The notes: generated from the letters alone by a model not told the origin. A DNA stretch of 10,606 nucleotides from XYA12-FULL-58-9 sp001798605 (GCA_036736205.1 DAINMX010000225.1:1-10606); one strand, 5' to 3'. Shown: positions 1 to 6,687, counted from the first letter of the stretch. Numbers and translations are program-made.

Positions 1-113
1 CGGCATTTAGGGCACCTAAGAATGATGCGCAACTAATAGAGATCTTTGCCGAAAACCAACATGTCACCGGAGAAACTGCGAAGGAAGGCCGCTTACAATG
101 CCGACAATCTTGA
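1..113 (+). CDS. possible C-terminal tail of an upstream gene (partial)
   Basis: Reading from base 3, the third frame is open from the window edge to a TGA at 111-113, giving about 36 codons ending in ETAKEGRLQCRQS. The composition (acidic, Gln/Asn and Glu rich) looks like ordinary protein. If real, it overlaps the start of the EEP gene at 98 by 16 nt, a typical translational-coupling arrangement, and the ribosome-binding site of that gene lies inside it. The stretch is too short to identify, and chance openness over 110 bases is quite possible. Basis: open frame seen; gene status inferred. Confidence 0.28.
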   Translation, partial: AFRAPKNDAQLIEIFAENQHVTGETAKEGRLQCRQS

Positions 114-2035
114 CCGGATTAGAGAAGGCGCGTGCCATCCAAACTGACGGTTATCCTATCAAGAGCGTCGCGGTCCAGAGTGACGAAGGCGAGTACGCCG
201 CACCCTATTGCGAATACAGTCCATTGACTGCGATCAATGCACAGTTTTCAACTGTCATAGACGACCCCGACCATCCTGGCGAGAAGGCCTATGTCGGGAC
301 GGTTCCCTATCGCAACGACAACTGGTTCAAGGATGCCAAGGGTTATGTGGGTACCTCGGTGCGTACTCGCGGTTTGGTCACGGGCAAAGCCAATGGTGGA
401 TTCTTTCTGCAGTGGGAGAGGGGAACTGGAAATCCCGACAAACCAGACGCCGTCTTTGTGAAAGTGGCAGGGCAGACGAATTTGCGTGACGGTGACCTCG
501 TCACGGTCGCGGGCGAGGTGGCGATCGCCTTGGTAGAAAATCGCTTCACCAAACAAGCTGAAGAAGATTCGTTACCCTACCTGGTGATCGAGGCCAAACA
601 GGCAGACATTTCCGTGTTGCAGGAGCGCGCACAGTACAATGGCCCGACACCCGAAGCCGTGATGCTTGGCGGTGACGGTTTTGTGCTCGATCCAAAGGAC
701 TCACGTCGAGCGAGCCTCCAGGCGCAGTTGCTTCACGGCCGCAGGGTGCACATGAAACGTTTCATTGCCACCCAACCTTCCATGTATGGGCAAACCTATG
801 GTTACGCCAACGGAACCCCCGTAGATGTCGTAGATGTCAACCAAGAGGGAATTGCCGTCGAGAGTGCCAACAAACCGCTCACCAACATCATTGCCCTGCG
901 CCTGTGGGGGCGCATTCTTCGTGACGACAATGGCGATGTCATTGTCGACGCAGATGGCCACGCTTGCAGAGAGAAAATCGAAACCACGGTCGGTGACACT
1001 CTGGAGGGCGAGAGGGGCGGAATCACCGGTGTGATGGTTTTTGAAAACTCGGCGGAGCTGGTGGTTCGGCCCTGTCATCCCCTTGTTGCCACGGGCCGTG
1101 TCCACGTCGATTCCTTCCCCGAGATCCACAAGGGGCCGCGTGACCTCGTGTTTATGAGCTTCAATACTTGGAACCTGATGCCGGAAAAGATCGAACAGGG
1201 TGGCCGCATCGCTGCCGACATGTCGCCTATCCCTCTGGACCTCGCGGTTCTCCAGGAGGTTCAGGACAACGATGGCCGCACCAACTCTGGCACTGTCAGC
1301 GCCGATGCGACCTTGGCGATGTTGGAGGGCCAACGCAAACGGGTGGCGGAGGAAGTTGGCACGAGCTACTCGCCCATGCAGTGGATTGACCGCGATCCCG
1401 TGAACAACCAAGACGGTGGTGAGCCCGGTGGCAATATTCGCAATGTCTTTGGTGTGACCCAAGCGCTCGAGGTGGTGTCAGATTACCGCCTGGGTGCTGA
1501 CAGCGAGGCTTTTCTGCGTACGCGCAAACCTTACGTCGGCCACTTCAAAGCCAGAGACACCGACCTCGAGTTCACCATGGTCAACGTCCACAACAGCTCC
1601 AAGCATGGTGGCACCGCTCGGCTCGGGGTTATTCAGCCGCCGAGGATTGGCAGTCGCGAGCGACGACTGGAGCAAGTCGAGGTCATTCTCGCGCATGTGG
1701 AAGAGCTTCTGCGCGAGCATCCCCAACGTCCCGTCTTTCTCATGGGGGATTTCAACGCTAGCCTTAACGATGACTCGGTTCAGGCATTGGGGCAATCGCC
1801 GGGATGCTGGAAGATTTTCAGCGACGACTCCGATGTGTCCATATTGTTTCAAGGGCGAGGACAGTGTTTCGAGCACGTCATCGTGTTTGCGAGCGAGCAG
1901 TTTAGGGAGAGCCAACCGGGTTTTCTCGACCGTGTGGAAGTCCACCACATCACCAACAATCTCCGTCGGCCCGAGAAAATGCGCTCGAGCGATCACGGAC
2001 AGGCTGTGGTGGTATTGCGGGCCGAAGACTCCTGA
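98..2035 (+). CDS. OB-fold plus endonuclease/exonuclease/phosphatase (EEP) family protein, ExeM-like nuclease
   Basis: A 645-residue protein predicted to hydrolyse phosphodiester bonds, probably in DNA, by the metal-dependent EEP mechanism. Residues about 80-170 look like the OB-fold region found before the catalytic domain in extracellular nucleases of the ExeM/YhcR type (VRTRGLV, LRDGDLVTVAGEV). The EEP domain spans about 350-642 and has the expected residues: Asn356 (FNTWN), Glu387 (LQEV), the GGNIRN motif at 444-449, His498 (NVHN), Asp551 and Asn553 (GDFNA), and Asp632-His633 (SSDHG). The ATG at 98 is preceded by AAGGAAGG at 81-88. No other start codon lies upstream in frame before the stop at 23-25. 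Oddly for this family there is no signal peptide or membrane segment, so it is either cytoplasmic or exported in another way. It converges on the AlkP gene with 28 bp between stops. Family confident; substrate not determined. Confidence 0.85.
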   Translation: MPTILTGLEKARAIQTDGYPIKSVAVQSDEGEYAAPYCEYSPLTAINAQFSTVIDDPDHPGEKAYVGTVPYRNDNWFKDAKGYVGTSVRTRGLVTGKANGGFFLQWERGTGNPDKPDAVFVKVAGQTNLRDGDLVTVAGEVAIALVENRFTKQAEEDSLPYLVIEAKQADISVLQERAQYNGPTPEAVMLGGDGFVLDPKDSRRASLQAQLLHGRRVHMKRFIATQPSMYGQTYGYANGTPVDVVDVNQEGIAVESANKPLTNIIALRLWGRILRDDNGDVIVDADGHACREKIETTVGDTLEGERGGITGVMVFENSAELVVRPCHPLVATGRVHVDSFPEIHKGPRDLVFMSFNTWNLMPEKIEQGGRIAADMSPIPLDLAVLQEVQDNDGRTNSGTVSADATLAMLEGQRKRVAEEVGTSYSPMQWIDRDPVNNQDGGEPGGNIRNVFGVTQALEVVSDYRLGADSEAFLRTRKPYVGHFKARDTDLEFTMVNVHNSSKHGGTARLGVIQPPRIGSRERRLEQVEVILAHVEELLREHPQRPVFLMGDFNASLNDDSVQALGQSPGCWKIFSDDSDVSILFQGRGQCFEHVIVFASEQFRESQPGFLDRVEVHHITNNLRRPEKMRSSDHGQAVVVLRAEDS

Positions 2036-2063
2036 TCCTCGTGCAATCGCGTCGGGCCCATCT

Positions 2064-3470
2064 TCACTCGAACGGATTGCGACCGTCCATTTGATCGGCA
2101 CTGTGGCGCATGGGTACCTTGCGTGGCGGGAACCCGTCGGGGCGCGTGCATTCGAGTTGCGGCGAAGATTCATAGGTTGGCACGGTTGCGGTCTTTTTGC
2201 CCTCGCGGGTCGCTGGTTCCCAGAGCCCTTCGATGACCTTGCCGCGCATGTCGGCAGCAACAGGCTCACCGAGGAAGTCGAGAATCGTCGGGGTGATATC
2301 GAGAATCGACGCACCTTCGAGCATTTTGTTTCCGGCGATGCCGGGACCTGCTGCGAGGATCACGCCCTCATCGAGATGCACACCGCCGTAGGGCTCGTCT
2401 TTGAATGGATGGGGTCGTTCACAATGTCCGAAGCCGTGATCGGAGACCACCAACACCAAGGTGTCAGGTCCCCGGGTGGCTTCCAGGATGCGACCGACTC
2501 TCTCATCGACGTCTCGGTAACAGGCGGCAAAAGATTCACCAAAATGCTTCTTCAACTCCGCTGCGTACTTGGTGGGAAGGTTGAGCTCCTTGAGCCTCTG
2601 TTCGATGTATTGTTGCGACTCTTTGAAAATCCAAAAACGATGTCCCATGGTATCTGGGCATTGAAAATACGAGAACACCACGTCAGGTTTGGCGTCGTCG
2701 AGAAGACCCAAGGTGAGCTTTTCAACGGAGCGCGCCCGTGCCAAGCTCCACTTGTAGGTGTACATGTACTTCTCGATCATGGGTAAAGAATAGAGCGGCG
2801 ATCCCTCGGGTGGAATATCGACAAAAGGCTTCATGTCGAGGGCGGTGATGTCGTGGGGTTCGACAATGAGCTTCTCGGCTCTGGGCCATAGGGACGCTGG
2901 CTCCACGAGGTTCTCTGCGTCGCGGTAGAACGACCCCTTGATGGTTGTCTGTCGCTTATCGCCCATGAGCTCTACGGGTGCAGCGATGACGCCGTGCTCG
3001 AGTTTTTCCGCCGGCCAGGTGACCATCCAACCAACGACGAGGCTGCGGAGTCCCTTCTTGTCGAGGAGGTTCCACAGTGCTTGGGATTTGCGGTCGCGAA
3101 CGGTCACTCGTCTTTTTTCTGCGGTTCTGACTTCGGGAGGATTGGGCCAGGTGTTGGCGAGATGATCCCAGACGCCGTGCTGGCAGGGAAGTTTGCCCGT
3201 GACTGCTGAGGTCCAAACCTGTGGCGTGCGTGTGGGCCAATAGGAATCGAGGTGTCCGCGTGCACCTTCCTGCATGAGCTTTTGCAGATTCGGCGTGTCG
3301 CCCTGTTTTGCCAGTGGCTCAAGCACGTTGAGAGAAACGCCATCGATGCCGATCAAGACGACCTTGGCGGGCTTAGCCTGAGCGGTCGCCGCGACACCCA
3401 GCAACAGGCCCACCGACAGGAGTAGTCCCACCGAGAAAGTATCAACCCATCTGATGCAACCTATCTTCAT
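2064..3470 (-). CDS. secreted alkaline-phosphatase-superfamily hydrolase (type I phosphodiesterase/COG3379-like), paralogue 1
   Basis: A 468-residue exported metal-dependent phosphohydrolase or phosphodiesterase. Residues 1-32 form a signal peptide (basic start, Leu/Val core, end at ATAQA). Expected AlkP-superfamily metal and catalytic residues are visible: Asp43 (LIGIDG), Thr82 as likely nucleophile (PTRTPQ), Asp273 and His277 (PDTMGH), Asp344-His345 (VVSDHGFGH) and His365 (GGVHLDEG). The core resembles predicted phosphohydrolase/phosphomutase and nucleotide-pyrophosphatase-like proteins; the substrate cannot be read from sequence. The ATG at 3470 is preferred because AGAGG lies six bases upstream; a TTG one codon earlier (3473) is the only nearby alternative. 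It is a diverged paralogue of the gene at 4271-5623, sharing SLVVGW...TWPAE, RRQT(T/S)IKG and (A/C)DT.(A/G)HRFW blocks. It is divergent from the cobalamin adenosyltransferase. Confidence 0.85.
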   Translation of the reverse strand: MKIGCIRWVDTFSVGLLLSVGLLLGVAATAQAKPAKVVLIGIDGVSLNVLEPLAKQGDTPNLQKLMQEGARGHLDSYWPTRTPQVWTSAVTGKLPCQHGVWDHLANTWPNPPEVRTAEKRRVTVRDRKSQALWNLLDKKGLRSLVVGWMVTWPAEKLEHGVIAAPVELMGDKRQTTIKGSFYRDAENLVEPASLWPRAEKLIVEPHDITALDMKPFVDIPPEGSPLYSLPMIEKYMYTYKWSLARARSVEKLTLGLLDDAKPDVVFSYFQCPDTMGHRFWIFKESQQYIEQRLKELNLPTKYAAELKKHFGESFAACYRDVDERVGRILEATRGPDTLVLVVSDHGFGHCERPHPFKDEPYGGVHLDEGVILAAGPGIAGNKMLEGASILDITPTILDFLGEPVAADMRGKVIEGLWEPATREGKKTATVPTYESSPQLECTRPDGFPPRKVPMRHSADQMDGRNPFE

Positions 3471-3669
3471 CAATCACCTCTCGCGCAAAGGTATTGATGC
3501 ACACAACCACAAAGGATCGAACAGCACAAATTCGGGAAAAATTTTGTGGCGCTGCGATTCTGCAACCACCCTTAGCCACCATTGGCATTGATTGACGGCG
3601 CTCGGTCCCAGTGAGATACCTGCTCGGCTTGCATCGACGACGAACGCTGGGAGCAGATGGGATCTACCC
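3471..3669. other. divergent intergenic region between AlkP paralogue 1 and the adenosyltransferase
   Basis: A 199-bp region that must hold promoters for both flanking genes. It contains an imperfect inverted repeat, CACAAATT at 3525-3532 against AATTTTGTG at 3540-3548. It also carries one copy of GATCGAAC (3515-3522), an octamer that recurs as an arm of the inverted repeat at 6067-6088 but also occurs in coding sequence at 1189-1196. I looked for a cobalamin riboswitch because of the downstream enzyme and saw no B12-box-like element. Confidence 0.5.
3592..3620 (+). promoter_or_regulatory. candidate sigma70-like promoter for the cobalamin adenosyltransferase gene
   Basis: TTGACG at 3592-3597 (five of six matches to the -35 consensus) is followed after 17 bp by GATACC at 3615-3620, a weak -10 (three of six). 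Transcription would start about 43 bases before the ATG at 3670. If correct, it rules out translation from the in-frame TTG at 3592. Confidence 0.3.
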
Positions 3670-4227
3670 ATGAGCACAAAGATCTACACGCGCACCGGGG
3701 ATGGCGGGGACACTGGCCTGTTTCGCGGTGGCCGTGTGCCGAAGAACCATATCAGGGTTGAAGCCTACGGTACCGTCGATGAACTCTGTGCTGCCATCGG
3801 TTTGGTTCTCACTTTTGAACCGCCCGAGTCGGTGGCAAGCCTATTGACTGAGATTCAGTCTCTCTTGTTCGAAGTCGGTGCCGACTTGGCAACGCCTGCG
3901 GACGTCAACAACAGGCCCGCAGAAATACGCGAAGAAGACGTGCAACGTCTTGAGCGAGCCATCGATGGGGCAGAGGCAGACCTTCCCACGCTCAAGTCAT
4001 TTATTCTGCCAGGAGGAACTCGCGCAGCTGCGGCTTTGCATCTGGCGCGCGCAGTGTGTCGTCGGGCAGAGCGATTGTGTGTGGCGATCACCCAGGTGGA
4101 ACCAGACACCTCGCCCATGTCCGTGAAGCTCCTCAACCGCCTCTCTGATCTGCTCTTTGTGCTGGCGAGGAGGTGCAACCACTTGGCGGGAGTGCCCGAC
4201 GTTCTGTGGAGAACACGGGGTCGGTAG
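3670..4227 (+). CDS. pduO: PduO-type cob(I)yrinic acid a,c-diamide/cob(I)alamin adenosyltransferase
   Basis: A 185-residue cytoplasmic enzyme that transfers the adenosyl group of ATP to Co(I) corrinoid, making adenosylcobalamin in the final or salvage steps of vitamin B12 metabolism (same family as human MMAB). The N-terminal ATP-binding motif TRTGDGGDTGL is at residues 7-17, VEAYGTVDEL at 30-39, LPGG at 113-116, ARAVCRRAER at 126-135 and LNRLSDLLFVLAR at 155-167. The length is typical for a single-domain member. The start is set at ATG 3670 because the product then begins MSTKIYTRTGD as in the family; the frame stays open upstream to a TTG at 3592, but those 26 residues do not resemble the family and overlap a promoter candidate. 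It is the only cobalamin gene seen and sits between two AlkP paralogues on the opposite strand. Confidence 0.93.
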   Translation: MSTKIYTRTGDGGDTGLFRGGRVPKNHIRVEAYGTVDELCAAIGLVLTFEPPESVASLLTEIQSLLFEVGADLATPADVNNRPAEIREEDVQRLERAIDGAEADLPTLKSFILPGGTRAAAALHLARAVCRRAERLCVAITQVEPDTSPMSVKLLNRLSDLLFVLARRCNHLAGVPDVLWRTRGR

Positions 4228-4239
4228 AGGGCTTCCCTC
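4227..4239. terminator. small hairpin at the convergent junction, weak terminator candidate
   Basis: GAGGG (4227-4231), loop CTT, CCCTC (4235-4239) forms a perfect 5-bp stem starting at the last base of the adenosyltransferase stop codon, in the 43-bp gap between convergent genes. No T-tract follows on either strand, so intrinsic termination is doubtful. Confidence 0.2.
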
Positions 4240-4270
4240 GCCTTCGCAGCCATCATCGGATCCATGGGCC

Positions 4271-5623
4271 TTAGTTGACGTAACCGAGAGAACGCAGGCG
4301 CTCAAGCTCCGTGTCCTCGAATGGCGCCGCCGACCTGGTGGACTCTGGGGTCGGTGTTTGCGGCTTCTTCTCCGCCAGCACCATGGGCGGATGCTCGCGG
4401 GCGAATTCGTCATTGATGATCTCAGTAGCGACGCGGCCAGGCATGGCTTGGGGGACGCCGGTGTTGAGCAGGTACAGGGTGGTGGGGGCGATATCGTATT
4501 GGGTTAGGGGGGCGTAAAAGCCTGCTTTGATGTGCGGGCCGGCCGCGACGAAAATGCCTTCCATGCGGTGTTCCCCATCGAAGGGGACGCTCCCGTGGGT
4601 GGCGCGAGGACCAGGCGAGGTGCCCCAGCCGTGATCGGAGATCACGATGACCGTTGCCTCTGGGCCAGCCGCCTTGAGCATGCGAGCGAGGAGGTTGTCG
4701 AACAGCTCGTAGTAGCCCTCTACGGCATTGCCGAGTCGAGCCTTGAGCTCTGTTGCGAGCTTGGGATTGAGGTTGTGCGCGGCCAGTCGCTCGCGAATTC
4801 GCGCCTCGCTCTCTCGCATGATCCAAAAGCGATGGGCCAGAGTATCCGCTCCGTCGAAGTAGGTCATCACGAGCTCAGTGTCGGGTTGACGGAGGAGCAG
4901 ATCTTCAATGATCGCCACGTTGGTCACGGCTCCGGCGATGGACCAGCGCACGGTGTAGAGGTAGCGCTTGAGCTTTGGCAGCTCGCGATAGAGATTGGAG
5001 CCAGTCGGGGGTGAATCGACAATGCCATCGACGAGCTTCTGTGGAACTTCCTCTGGAGCCATGATCAACGGCTCGACAAAGGCGACGACATCGGTGGGGT
5101 AGGCTTGCTTTGGCGCTCTTTCGTAGATCTTGCCTTTGATGGAGGTCTGCCGTCGCTCGCCGAGCGCGACGTAGGGGGCCACCATGATGCCGTTCAGTCT
5201 CTCGGCCGGCCAGGTGTTGAGCCAGCCCACCACCAAGGAGCGCCGCCCAGCATTTCCTGCCAGTTGCCACAACGCGGGGGCCGCACGCATGTCACTGGTG
5301 ACCAAGCGTTGCTCGGTGCCACGTTCTGCCGCTGGCCAATATGCTGAGCCGGTGACGAAGTCATAGACGCGATGGACCTTGCGCGGTTGCCCGGTGGCGA
5401 TGGTAGTCCACAGAGCCGGTGAGCGCATGGGACGCTCGGAGCGGAGAACGGCACGAGCGCCCTGTTTGAGAAGTCGAGCCATGGTTGGCATGCGCCCCTG
5501 GGCGACCATGGGGTCGACGATGTCGAAAGTCATGCCATCGACGCCGACGACAACCACAGGCCCGTGATTGTGACTCGACGACGTTGTCGCCAGGCAGGTC
5601 GCGAGAGCGAGGGCTAGGTGCAT
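4271..5623 (-). CDS. alkaline-phosphatase-superfamily hydrolase (COG3379-like phosphohydrolase), paralogue 2
   Basis: A 450-residue metal-dependent phosphohydrolase related to the product of 2064-3470. Asp29 (VVGVDGMTFDIVDP), Asp260 and His264 (ADTLAH), Asp330-His331 (VISDHGWG) and His352 (GEHRMEG) match the metal-binding set. The expected nucleophile position is Ser68 (PMRSPALW), where paralogue 1 has Thr. The first segment of DGMTFDIVDP to PTMARLLKQGA is typical of predicted AlkP-superfamily phosphohydrolase/phosphomutase proteins. The C-terminus ends LRSLGYVN, a tail often seen in exported sulfatase-like proteins. The start at 5623 is the only possible one, since a TAG stands four codons upstream; no clear Shine-Dalgarno is visible. 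Residues 1-15 are hydrophobic but lack lysine or arginine, so a signal peptide is likely but atypical. Cys10 follows LAT, a poor lipobox. Substrate unknown. Confidence 0.83.
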   Translation of the reverse strand: MHLALALATCLATTSSSHNHGPVVVVGVDGMTFDIVDPMVAQGRMPTMARLLKQGARAVLRSERPMRSPALWTTIATGQPRKVHRVYDFVTGSAYWPAAERGTEQRLVTSDMRAAPALWQLAGNAGRRSLVVGWLNTWPAERLNGIMVAPYVALGERRQTSIKGKIYERAPKQAYPTDVVAFVEPLIMAPEEVPQKLVDGIVDSPPTGSNLYRELPKLKRYLYTVRWSIAGAVTNVAIIEDLLLRQPDTELVMTYFDGADTLAHRFWIMRESEARIRERLAAHNLNPKLATELKARLGNAVEGYYELFDNLLARMLKAAGPEATVIVISDHGWGTSPGPRATHGSVPFDGEHRMEGIFVAAGPHIKAGFYAPLTQYDIAPTTLYLLNTGVPQAMPGRVATEIINDEFAREHPPMVLAEKKPQTPTPESTRSAAPFEDTELERLRSLGYVN

Positions 5624-5665
5624 GGGGCGAGCCTAGCGTTGACTTTGAGAGTTGGCAAGGAACTC

Positions 5666-5708
5666 GTCGATCCGGCGATCGGGGCACCGACCCTATCGGG
5701 CGATCGAC
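5666..5708. repeat. inverted repeat GTCGATC / GATCGAC
   Basis: Perfect 7-bp arms at 5666-5672 and 5702-5708, separated by 29 bp. It contains the TCGATC core shared by two further inverted repeats in this intergenic region. Confidence 0.4.
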
Positions 5709-5738
5709 AACGAAATAGATCGCGCACCATCAAATTTA

Positions 5739-5769
5739 CCGATCGATCATGACAACGTTTCTCGATCGG
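5739..5769. repeat. inverted repeat CCGATCGA / TCGATCGG
   Basis: Perfect 8-bp arms at 5739-5746 and 5762-5769 with a 15-bp spacer; arm centres are 23 bp apart, about two helical turns. It lies roughly 120-145 bp upstream of the AlkP paralogue 2 start, a plausible operator position. The binding factor is unknown. Confidence 0.45.
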
Positions 5770-5855
5770 AGGACATCTTGGGGATTGATTGAAAAAGAGC
5801 ATGCGAACGGCGGTGGCGAATAACGTCCAGTGCAGCGAAGGTCCAAAGAGAAATA

Positions 5856-5889
5856 TTTGTTTTGTAACGCCATGTAAACAAAGGATAAT
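5856..5889 (+). promoter_or_regulatory. candidate promoter overlapped by a TTTGTTT / AAACAAA inverted repeat
   Basis: TTGTAA (5862-5867), a 16-bp spacer and GATAAT (5884-5889) resemble a sigma70 promoter reading toward the H1-like gene. Perfect 7-bp arms TTTGTTT (5856-5862) and AAACAAA (5876-5882) stand exactly 20 bp centre to centre across the spacer, the geometry of an operator for a dimeric regulator. The transcript would carry a leader of about 245 nt. Nothing confirms use. Confidence 0.3.
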
Positions 5890-6066
5890 TCAGTGCATTT
5901 CTTGGCGTTGGAGATCGTCCGTTTTCGAACAAGCTTTGCCCAGCCTCTTTTCGAGACCGAGGGATCAACTCTTGCGTTAAGTTTCCGCCGCGCGGTGAAT
6001 GCTAAGTCTTATCTTGCGTTTGCCTGGGTATGTCGGTTATCAATTTGGACAAATGATTTACCTCCT

Positions 6067-6088
6067 GTTCGATCATTTTCGATCGAAC
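6067..6088. repeat. inverted repeat GTTCGATC / GATCGAAC upstream of the H1-like gene
   Basis: Perfect 8-bp arms at 6067-6074 and 6081-6088 with a 6-base loop (ATTTTC), ending 51 bp before the H1-like start codon. It could be an operator or, in RNA, a stable leader hairpin. It shares the TCGATC core with the repeats at 5666-5708 and 5739-5769. Confidence 0.5.
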
Positions 6089-6139
6089 GAGTTGTGATTC
6101 ACAGCCAATACGTTGTAAGCGCTGAGGAGGGAGGCCACC

Positions 6140-6656
6140 ATGGCAGCCAGCAAGAAGAAGAAGAAGAAGAAGGCCACAAAGAAGGCGGCCGCGAAGAAGG
6201 CGAAGAAGACAGCGGTCAAGAAGAAGGTCGCTAAGAAGAAGGCGAAGAAGAAGATCGCCAAGAAGAAGATCGCCAAGAAGAAGNNNNNNNNNNNNNNNNN
6301 NNNNNNNNNNNNNNNNNNNNNNNNNNNNNNNNNNNNNNNNNNNNNNNNNNNNNNNNNNNNNNNNNNNNNNNNNNNNNNNNNNNGCCAAGAAGAAGGTTGC
6401 CAAGAAAGCCACGCCGAAAGCAGCCAAACACCCAGTGGCCAAGTCCAAAGTGGGGTCGAAGCCTGAGCCCGTGGCGACTAAGTCGTTGCCGCCGCCTCCG
6501 CCACCTCCACCGCCGGTTTATGCGCCACCGAGCTACTCGACACCTGGCTTCGCCAGTAGCGGCACCCCATCTTGGGATGAGGTCGATGAATCCGAGGATT
6601 CGCCAACGGCGAGATCGCTAGGTGGTACCGACGATCCGGGTTCCGATCCCTACTGA
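6140..6656 (+). CDS. histone H1-like lysine-rich protein with polyproline linker and acidic tail (interrupted by assembly gap)
   Basis: Probably a nucleoid-associated, DNA-binding basic protein. The N-terminal 48 residues (6140-6283) are almost entirely Lys and Ala with some Val/Ile: MAASKKKKKKKATKKAAAKK and then VAKKK, AKKK and two IAKKK units. After 100 N, the frame from 6384 gives AKKKVAKKATPKAAK, then a Ser/Pro/Lys stretch, nine consecutive prolines (6489-6515), a YAPPSYSTPG segment, and an acidic tail (WDEVDESED ... TDDPGSDPY) ending at TGA 6654-6656. The two parts are in different frames only because the gap is 100 bases, which is not a multiple of three; real length is therefore unknown (at least 138 residues). 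The start has a strong AGGAGGGAGG Shine-Dalgarno (6124-6133). The Ala-Lys repeats resemble eukaryotic H1 tails and bacterial H1-like proteins. Confident of one gene; the DNA-binding role is inferred from composition. Confidence 0.75.
6254..6283 (+). repeat. two tandem 15-bp repeats encoding IAKKK
   Basis: ATCGCCAAGAAGAAG occurs at 6254-6268 and again at 6269-6283, directly against the gap. The sequence after the gap resumes with GCCAAGAAGAAG, the same unit minus its first codon. The hidden bases are therefore probably more copies, and this repeat is the likely cause of the assembly break. Confidence 0.85.
6284..6383. other. assembly gap, 100 N placeholder
   Basis: Exactly 100 undetermined bases, a standard convention for a gap of unknown size. 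It lies inside the lysine-repeat region of the H1-like gene. Reading-frame continuity requires a true length divisible by three. Confidence 0.97.
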
Positions 6657-6669
6657 GTAGGAAGTTTCT

Positions 6670-6687
6670 GGGGCTCTTTGAAGCCTC
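6670..6687 (+). terminator. weak hairpin downstream of the H1-like gene
   Basis: GGGGCT (6670-6675), loop of six, AGCCTC (6682-6687) pairs over six positions with one G-U, 13 bases after the H1-like stop codon. There is no T-tract, so it is at most a weak or factor-dependent terminator. Confidence 0.22.

Larger units (their letters stand above)
5624..6139. other. 516-bp intergenic regulatory region with clustered CGATCG palindromes
   Basis: No convincing gene. It separates the divergently transcribed AlkP paralogue 2 and the H1-like gene, and is visibly richer in A+T than its surroundings, especially 5840-5890 and 6000-6080. CGATCG occurs at 5676, 5701, 5740, 5763 and 6080, the first four within 93 bp. 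Three inverted repeats share the TCGATC/GATCGA core (listed separately). A GTG at 5893 with AAGGA upstream opens a reading frame running into the H1-like gene in another frame, but its product resembles nothing and I do not call it. Confidence 0.6.

Noticed and set aside
1494..2786. Long plus-strand open frame of 430 codons across the nuclease and AlkP genes
   Set aside because: It overlaps two genes with clear catalytic motifs, one in another frame and one antisense, and its product has no recognisable features. High-GC shadow.
3471..3669. Cobalamin riboswitch upstream of the adenosyltransferase
   Set aside because: No B12-box-like sequence and too little room for the conserved fold together with a promoter.
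3592..3669. Adenosyltransferase starting 26 codons earlier at TTG 3592
   Set aside because: The extra residues do not match the family, whose N-terminus begins just before TRTGD, and they cover a -35-like element.
5893..6234. Possible 113-codon gene starting at GTG 5893 with AAGGA upstream
   Set aside because: The ribosome-binding spacing is good, but the frame runs into the H1-like gene out of frame, where it becomes a Glu/Gly-rich artefact of AAG repeats, and the first part resembles nothing.
6254..6400. CRISPR-like or non-coding tandem repeat array
   Set aside because: The 15-bp units are in frame, code for IAKKK and have no spacers; they are protein repeats.
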